A stretch of DNA of 10,627 bases. Origin: Deltaproteobacteria bacterium (lineage in GTDB: Bacteria; Desulfobacterota; Dissulfuribacteria; Dissulfuribacterales; QOAL01). Every line of letters starts with the position of its first letter. The first letter of the stretch is position 1. The translations under genes and the position numbers were made by a program. Shown one piece after another: positions 6,216 through 10,627 of the stretch. The notes under the pieces were generated by a model that worked only from the letters and a program-made list of their open reading frames with translations, searched no databases and had not been told where the DNA came from. The DNA lies in contig JAMOUE010000168.1 of assembly GCA_027068235.1 (NCBI GenBank), forward strand, positions 1-10,627, in the 5' to 3' direction.

Positions 6216-6662
6216 ATGGAAGTGATTTTGAATGAAAGTATAGAAAGCCTTGGTAAAGCTGGTGATATTGTCAAGGTGTCAGATGGATATGCTCGGAATT
6301 ATCTAATTCCCAAGGGGATAGCGATTGTTGCCAACAAGAAAAATCTCGTTCAGATAGAGAAACAGCGGGCTGCCATATTGGAAAGGGCTGCTAAGATACA
6401 ACAGGAGTTTGAGGCCCTGGCAGAGCAACTTTCCAAGTTAGATATTGAAATACCTGTAAAGGTTGGGGAAGAGGATAAGCTTTACGGTTCAGTAACGTCA
6501 ATGGATATTGCAAAGGCTATTGCGGACAAAGGCTATGAGGTTGATAGAAAGAAGATAGTCTTACCAGAACCTATAAAGGCGCTTGGAGAATATGATATTC
6601 CCATCAAGCTTAGCCCAGATGTAACCGCTACTGTAAAGGTAAGGGTTGTCGCAGCTTCGTAA
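6216..6662 (+). CDS. rplI: 50S ribosomal protein L9
   Basis: This 148-residue protein has the full length of bacterial L9. The N-terminal rRNA-binding domain carries the family signature GDIVKVSDGYARNYLIPKG (16-34). A long connecting helix follows (about 41-75, rich in Lys, Glu, Gln and Ala). The C-terminal domain (about 76-148) contains the conserved EEDKLYGSVT (85-94). L9 reaches out from the L1 side of the 50S subunit and helps reading-frame maintenance. I chose ATG 6216 because GGAGG (6202-6206) is 9 bases upstream; the frame also opens at TTG 6195, but that precedes the ribosome binding site. A 61-base gap separates it from the DUF2232 gene, with no hairpin seen. Confidence 0.97.
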   Translation: MEVILNESIESLGKAGDIVKVSDGYARNYLIPKGIAIVANKKNLVQIEKQRAAILERAAKIQQEFEALAEQLSKLDIEIPVKVGEEDKLYGSVTSMDIAKAIADKGYEVDRKKIVLPEPIKALGEYDIPIKLSPDVTATVKVRVVAAS

Positions 6663-6671
6663 ATTAAAGTC

Positions 6672-8051
6672 GTGAAGCCATTTGAGATAAAGAGGTTAAG
6701 GCCAGATCAGTTCAGGATTCCTCCTCAGAATATCGAGGCTGAACAGTGTGTTTTGGGAGGAATCCTTATTGAGGCCGGAGCCCTTCTTAAGGTTATAGAG
6801 ATATTGAGCCCTGATGATTTCTATAAAGAAAGCCATTCAATCATTTATTCTGCCATTGTAGATCTGTTTGATAGGAATGAGCCACAAGATCTTGTTACCG
6901 TTCATAATGAGCTGAAAAGAAAAGGGCAGTTAGAGGCGGCAGGAGGAGCAGTATATTTGGCCGAGCTGACCGAAACCGTCCCTGTTGCCTCTAATATTGA
7001 TTATTACGCCAGAATCGTACGAGACAAAGCCATCTTGAGAAGGCTTATTCAGAAAAGTTCTGATATTGCCTCCATGTGTTACGAAGAGGCGGAAGACGTG
7101 GACGATATATTGGAGTATGCAGAAAGCGCTGTATTTGAGCTTTCTCAAGCCAAGATCAAACAGTCTTTTCATAGGCTAAGGGATATCTTGAAAGATAGTA
7201 TTCAGAAGGTAGATGAACTGTATGAGAAACGGGAACTGATTACAGGAGTACCTTCTGGCTTTACAGACCTTGACAAACTTACTGCAGGTTTTCAGCCTTC
7301 TGATCTCATCATTATTGCTGGAAGACCATCTATGGGTAAAACGGCCTTTGCCCTAAATATTGCTCAACATGCAGCAGTAGATAACAATATCCCAACTGCT
7401 ATATTTTCACTAGAAATGTCAAAGGAGCAGCTTGCCCTTAGGATGCTTTGTTCAGAGGCAATGGTAGATGCCCACAAAGTACGTACAGGTTTCTTGAGTA
7501 AGTCAGATTGGCCAAGGCTTATAAATGCTGCAGATAACCTTTCAAAGGCCCCTCTATTTATTGATGATACGCCTGCACTTAGTGTCCTTGAAATGCGCGC
7601 AAAGGCCAGAAGGCTAAAAAGTGATCAGGATATCGGGCTTGTTATTGTTGACTACTTGCAACTGATGCAGGGCAGAAGTGGTAGTGAGAGAAGGGAACAA
7701 GAAATATCAGAGATTTCTAGATCCTTAAAGGCAATGGCCAAGGAGTTGAATGTACCGGTAATAGCGCTGTCACAGCTTAATCGTAAGGTAGAGGATCGTC
7801 CCAATAAGCGTCCTCAAATGTCAGATTTGAGGGAATCTGGTGCTATAGAGCAGGATGCCGATGTTATTGCCTTTATCTATAGGGATGAGGTCTATAACCG
7901 TGATGAAAACAATCCTCGCCGTGGAAAGGCCGAGATTATTGTGGCTAAACAGCGTAATGGTCCAACTGGTACAGTTGTGCTGGCCTTTGTAGGTAAGTAT
8001 TCTTCTTTTGGGAATCTTGCAGACGAAATCGAACCAATCGAGCCTTTATAA
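6672..8051 (+). CDS. dnaB: Replicative DNA helicase DnaB
   Basis: This 459-residue protein is the hexameric 5'-3' helicase that unwinds DNA at the replication fork and loads primase. The N-terminal collar domain (about 15-125) starts with PPQNIEAEQCVLGGIL. A linker helix region follows (about 160-190), then the RecA-like ATPase domain. Walker A is GRPSMGKTA (217-225), with the SLEMS segment (246-250), Walker B LVIVDYLQLM (323-332), and QLNRKVEDRP (368-377) followed by SDLRESGAIEQDAD. The length is normal and no intein interrupts the Walker A or later motifs, a common intein site in this family. The start is GTG 6672, 9 bases after the rplI stop, with only a weak AAAG ribosome binding site; no earlier or better start is in frame. 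The 3' end overlaps rsmG. Confidence 0.97.
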   Translation: MKPFEIKRLRPDQFRIPPQNIEAEQCVLGGILIEAGALLKVIEILSPDDFYKESHSIIYSAIVDLFDRNEPQDLVTVHNELKRKGQLEAAGGAVYLAELTETVPVASNIDYYARIVRDKAILRRLIQKSSDIASMCYEEAEDVDDILEYAESAVFELSQAKIKQSFHRLRDILKDSIQKVDELYEKRELITGVPSGFTDLDKLTAGFQPSDLIIIAGRPSMGKTAFALNIAQHAAVDNNIPTAIFSLEMSKEQLALRMLCSEAMVDAHKVRTGFLSKSDWPRLINAADNLSKAPLFIDDTPALSVLEMRAKARRLKSDQDIGLVIVDYLQLMQGRSGSERREQEISEISRSLKAMAKELNVPVIALSQLNRKVEDRPNKRPQMSDLRESGAIEQDADVIAFIYRDEVYNRDENNPRRGKAEIIVAKQRNGPTGTVVLAFVGKYSSFGNLADEIEPIEPL

Positions 8052-8703
8052 GGCCATAGAGCAAGTTGAAAGGGCCTTTTCCATTACCTTGGGAGAGGAG
8101 CAAAAAGAAAGACTTTATGCATATTTTTCGCTTCTCAACCAGTGGAATAAATCCATCAATCTTACCGGAATAAAAGATCCCAAATTACTGGTCTATAAGC
8201 ACTTAGGTGATTCCCTTCTTTTTGATAAAATTATACCTAAAGATGTGGTTAGCTTGCTTGATATTGGAACAGGCGCTGGGATACCAGGCCTGTTACTCAA
8301 GATATTAAGACCAGAACTAAAGGTCGTTTTGGCAGAGTATGTGAAAAAGAAGTGTTCTTTTTTACGATATGCCATTTCTATTCTCGGGCTATCGGATATT
8401 GTTGTAGAGGAAAAGAAGATAGGTCCAGACAATCCGCCTATAAAGATTGATGAGTGTTGTGATGGTTACGAAGTAATAGTGAGTCTTGCTGCAGGAAGTC
8501 TTAAGTGGCTACTTGAGATAAGTTCTCCTTTTTTGTCTTCAAGTGGAGAGATCATAGCGTTGAAAGGACCATCAGTTTACAAAGAATTACCTTCTGCAAA
8601 ACAGACGGCCCTTTCAATGGGGCTTAATATGGAATTAGACGAACTTACTTTGCCTATATTAAAGCATAAAAGAGTGGCCGTTATCTTTCGTAAGGCTACT
8701 TAA
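8008..8703 (+). CDS. rsmG: 16S rRNA (guanine(527)-N7)-methyltransferase RsmG (GidB)
   Basis: This protein, up to 231 residues, adds a methyl group from S-adenosylmethionine to N7 of G527 in the 530 loop of 16S rRNA. Visible motifs are NQWNKSINLTG (44-54), KHLGDSLLF (64-72), the SAM-binding glycine loop LLDIGTGAGIPG (83-94) and ALKGP (184-188). The family's usual S-R-A motif after strand 4 reads S-L-A here (159-161), so a conserved Arg is replaced by Leu160. The start is uncertain: no ATG or GTG is near, and the candidates are TTG 8008 or TTG 8017, neither with a strong ribosome binding site. Both overlap the dnaB end (by 44 or 35 bases), suggesting translational coupling. It is last in the rpsF operon, and its stop abuts the convergent glmM stop. 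Confidence 0.88.
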   Translation: MGILQTKSNQSSLYKAIEQVERAFSITLGEEQKERLYAYFSLLNQWNKSINLTGIKDPKLLVYKHLGDSLLFDKIIPKDVVSLLDIGTGAGIPGLLLKILRPELKVVLAEYVKKKCSFLRYAISILGLSDIVVEEKKIGPDNPPIKIDECCDGYEVIVSLAAGSLKWLLEISSPFLSSSGEIIALKGPSVYKELPSAKQTALSMGLNMELDELTLPILKHKRVAVIFRKAT

Positions 8704-10062
8704 TTAGGCTGTTCCGCACTCCTTTTCTATGTGAGCAGACAGCTCTTGAGCAATATCTTCTATTTCTTTTTGATCCTCTCCCTCAACCATTACCCGTATT
8801 ACCGGTTCTGTACCAGAGGGCCTGATTAAAATACGCCCTCTGCTGCCAAGTTTTTCGCTTAGGTCTTCCTGTAATTGCTCAAGGCCGTTGATTTCACTAG
8901 TTGGAACCTTTTTTTGCAGCCGAACGTTGTATAGTACCTGTGGAAAGGTTTCCATAACAGATGCCAATTCAGATAGAGGGCGTTTGGTCCGCTGCATTAC
9001 TGCCAATAATTGCAGGGCTGCAAGTATTCCATCTCCAGTTGTAATGTGATCCATAAATATGAGATGGCCAGACTGTTCGCCTCCAAAGTTGTAGCCTTTC
9101 TCCCGCATAGTCTCCACAACATACCTGTCTCCAACCTTGGTTCGAACAAGCCGTCCCCCCATTTTTTTCAGGGCTTTTTCAAGGCCCATGTTGCTCATTA
9201 CAGTTGCAACTACTGTATTGTAGTTGAGTTTTTTGTTTTCTATCATGTGCTTGGCGCATATGGCCATTATATGATCACCATCAACCACGTTTCCCTTTTC
9301 GTCTACAACAATAACCCTATCTCCATCCCCATCAAGGGCAATTCCCATGTCAGCGCCACTGTTGCGTACAAGTTCTTGCATAAGTTCTGGATATAGTGCG
9401 CCACATTTTTCATTAATATTTATTCCATTTGGCTCAACGCCTATCTTTACAACCTCTGCACCAAGTTCCTCAAATACGGCTGGTGCAACCTTGTATGTTG
9501 CTCCATTGGCACAGTCAAGAACGATCTTTAATCCATCTAGGGTCAGATCTTTAGGAAATGTGTGTTTTGCAAAGACAATGTATCTGCCTCTGGCATCATC
9601 AATCCTGTATGCCTTACCAACATCTTTGCCAGTTGGCATCTCGCGTTGAAGTGCTGGGGAATCCATGAGTTCCTCTATCCTGGCCTCTACGCGGTCGGGT
9701 AATTTGAATCCATCGTGGGAAAAGAGTTTTATTCCATTGTCGTGAAATGGGTTATGAGATGCCGAAATTACAACTCCTGCATCTGCTCTCATACTTTCTG
9801 TCAAAAAGGCGATAGCGGGGGTTGGCATTGGCCCCACCATTAGGACATCTACTCCCATGGAGCATATTCCTGCGGCAAGAGCGTTTTCCAGCATATAGCA
9901 TGAAAGTCTGGTGTCCTTTCCAATAAGAATCCTAGGATTTCTGCTTCTCTCATTTCTAAAGACGTAAGCAACAGCGCGTCCTAGGTTCATGGCCACATCT
10001 GTGGTCATGGGATGAACATTTGCAAGCCCTCTCACACCGTCTGTACCAAAGAGTTTTCTCAT
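8704..10062 (-). CDS. glmM: Phosphoglucosamine mutase
   Basis: This 452-residue protein converts glucosamine-6-phosphate to glucosamine-1-phosphate in UDP-GlcNAc synthesis, feeding peptidoglycan and lipopolysaccharide. All four active-site loops of the alpha-D-phosphohexomutase family are present. They are phosphoserine Ser102 in SASHNPF (100-106, same position as in E. coli), metal loop DGDGDR (244-249), sugar loop GGEQSGH (327-333) and phosphate loop RPSGTEP (414-420). The opening KLFGTDGVRG is typical of GlmM rather than phosphomannomutases. ATG 10062 has AGGAG upstream, inside the preceding ybbR-like gene, and overlaps that gene's stop as ATGA. This order is known from c-di-AMP operons, where GlmM and CdaR both interact with the cyclase CdaA. 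It converges on rsmG with no intergenic base. Confidence 0.97.
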   Translation of the reverse strand: MRKLFGTDGVRGLANVHPMTTDVAMNLGRAVAYVFRNERSRNPRILIGKDTRLSCYMLENALAAGICSMGVDVLMVGPMPTPAIAFLTESMRADAGVVISASHNPFHDNGIKLFSHDGFKLPDRVEARIEELMDSPALQREMPTGKDVGKAYRIDDARGRYIVFAKHTFPKDLTLDGLKIVLDCANGATYKVAPAVFEELGAEVVKIGVEPNGININEKCGALYPELMQELVRNSGADMGIALDGDGDRVIVVDEKGNVVDGDHIMAICAKHMIENKKLNYNTVVATVMSNMGLEKALKKMGGRLVRTKVGDRYVVETMREKGYNFGGEQSGHLIFMDHITTGDGILAALQLLAVMQRTKRPLSELASVMETFPQVLYNVRLQKKVPTSEINGLEQLQEDLSEKLGSRGRILIRPSGTEPVIRVMVEGEDQKEIEDIAQELSAHIEKECGTA

Positions 10063-10627
10063 CTAATCTTCTCCTGCAATACCCTAACTTGTACCTTCTT
10101 GGGAATGATTTCCAAACATTCAAAACCTGGCGGCCCTTTGGCCTTTGGTTCCACCACATATTTGCCCGGTTTTAAAGAAGTAGCATTTACGCTGACATTG
10201 ATATCCTCTATGTGCAATTTATTCAAGGATGGAATTTCACCACACAGTTTTACAGTAACCTCTGTGGGCCAAACGGTAACTTTATAAGGTCCCTGAAAGA
10301 TGCGGACAGGAACGTGTTTTATTTTTCTGATGCCTTTTTTAGGTCTGATAAAGACAGTTACTTTGAATTTAGATGTCCCTTCAACACTTATTCTTAATTT
10401 TTGTAGGTTGGGTGTAGCAATGGCACTAAAGGTCTTTCTTGCACCTGTCAGATCAACAGGGGTAAGAATCAATTCTTTTATTTTGCTGACTTCCTTTGCC
10501 GGCCCGCTAATTTGTGTAGCAAGAGGTTGGACGATCACCTTTTCAACTTCGTATCCAGGGGCTGGTTTATTGGCAAGGGTCGGCCTTACCGGAACAGTCT
10601 TTCTGAGAAGAGGTTGTAGCTCTATTT
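10059..10627 (-). CDS. cdaR: Partial YbbR-domain protein (CdaR-like regulator of diadenylate cyclase)
   Basis: The last 188 residues are visible; the open frame runs past the right edge with no start codon that is clearly the true one (a GTG at 10538 is internal). Two YbbR-type beta-rich repeats can be seen. The first spans about 1-90 of the visible part, with VEKVIVQPLATQISGPAKEV followed by TPVDLTG. The second has VTVWPTEVTVKLCGE, later INVSVNATSLKPGKYVV and a closing VQVRVLQEK. YbbR proteins are usually anchored by one N-terminal membrane helix, here outside the window, with the repeats outside the cytoplasm, and modulate CdaA. The stop TGA overlaps the glmM ATG by 4 bases. The symbol rests on context and domain type, since CdaA itself is not visible. 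Confidence 0.85.
   Translation of the reverse strand, partial: IELQPLLRKTVPVRPTLANKPAPGYEVEKVIVQPLATQISGPAKEVSKIKELILTPVDLTGARKTFSAIATPNLQKLRISVEGTSKFKVTVFIRPKKGIRKIKHVPVRIFQGPYKVTVWPTEVTVKLCGEIPSLNKLHIEDINVSVNATSLKPGKYVVEPKAKGPPGFECLEIIPKKVQVRVLQEKIR

Noticed and set aside
6672..8051. Possible intein in dnaB
   Set aside because: The protein is of normal length and all helicase motifs are continuous.
9010..9396. 128-residue plus-strand open frame within glmM
   Set aside because: It is antisense to conserved active-site loops of glmM, with no domain and no upstream ribosome binding site.
1..10627. Mobile element, phage, defence system or CRISPR array
   Set aside because: No transposase, integrase, repeat-spacer pattern or target-site duplication was seen; the genes are conserved core genes.

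Overview
This is a gene-dense chromosomal window made almost entirely of conserved housekeeping and stress genes. The gene families and their order suggest a Desulfobacterota-like (former Deltaproteobacteria) genome. The pointers are rpsF-rpsR directly adjacent, a DUF2232/YybS membrane protein between rpsR and rplI, rplI-dnaB-rsmG following, a cdaR(ybbR)-glmM module, and a small c-type haem lipoprotein. Base composition looks moderately AT-rich. The lineage call is an inference from gene content only.

Left part (1-~4231). A c-type cytochrome lipoprotein gene runs leftward off the window start. It diverges from a rightward PsiE-family membrane protein gene. Convergent to psiE is a leftward cluster read in the order hsp20, lon, pfpI (4231 down to 812), with gaps of 25 and 14 bases. 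Together it supplies a holdase chaperone, an ATP-dependent protease and a DJ-1/PfpI-type hydrolase, so it looks like a small protein quality-control operon. A nested inverted repeat inside the 3' end of psiE may act as its terminator.

Middle part (4232-8703). After a divergent control region comes a rightward operon: rpsF (S6), rpsR (S18), a DUF2232 membrane protein, rplI (L9), dnaB and rsmG. The rpsF leader can be folded by eye into a hairpin with a CCG-containing bulge that pairs with the rpsF ribosome binding site. This has the layout of the known S6:S18 autoregulatory mRNA element. The operon joins ribosomal proteins, the replicative helicase and a 16S rRNA methyltransferase. Genes are close, abutting (rpsF/rpsR) or overlapping (dnaB/rsmG).

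Right part (8704-10627). A leftward cdaR-like (YbbR domain) gene, cut by the window end, overlaps glmM by 4 bases. This is the usual c-di-AMP/UDP-GlcNAc module, and a diadenylate cyclase (cdaA) gene would be expected just beyond the window. glmM and rsmG converge with stop codons exactly back to back.

No tRNA, rRNA, CRISPR array, insertion sequence or phage gene was seen, and I did not find an undescribed multi-gene system. The most notable points are the rpsF leader structure, the stress operon, an altered conserved residue in RsmG, a 12-base tandem repeat coding an Asn-rich Lon N-terminus, and the unlisted partial haem lipoprotein at the left edge.
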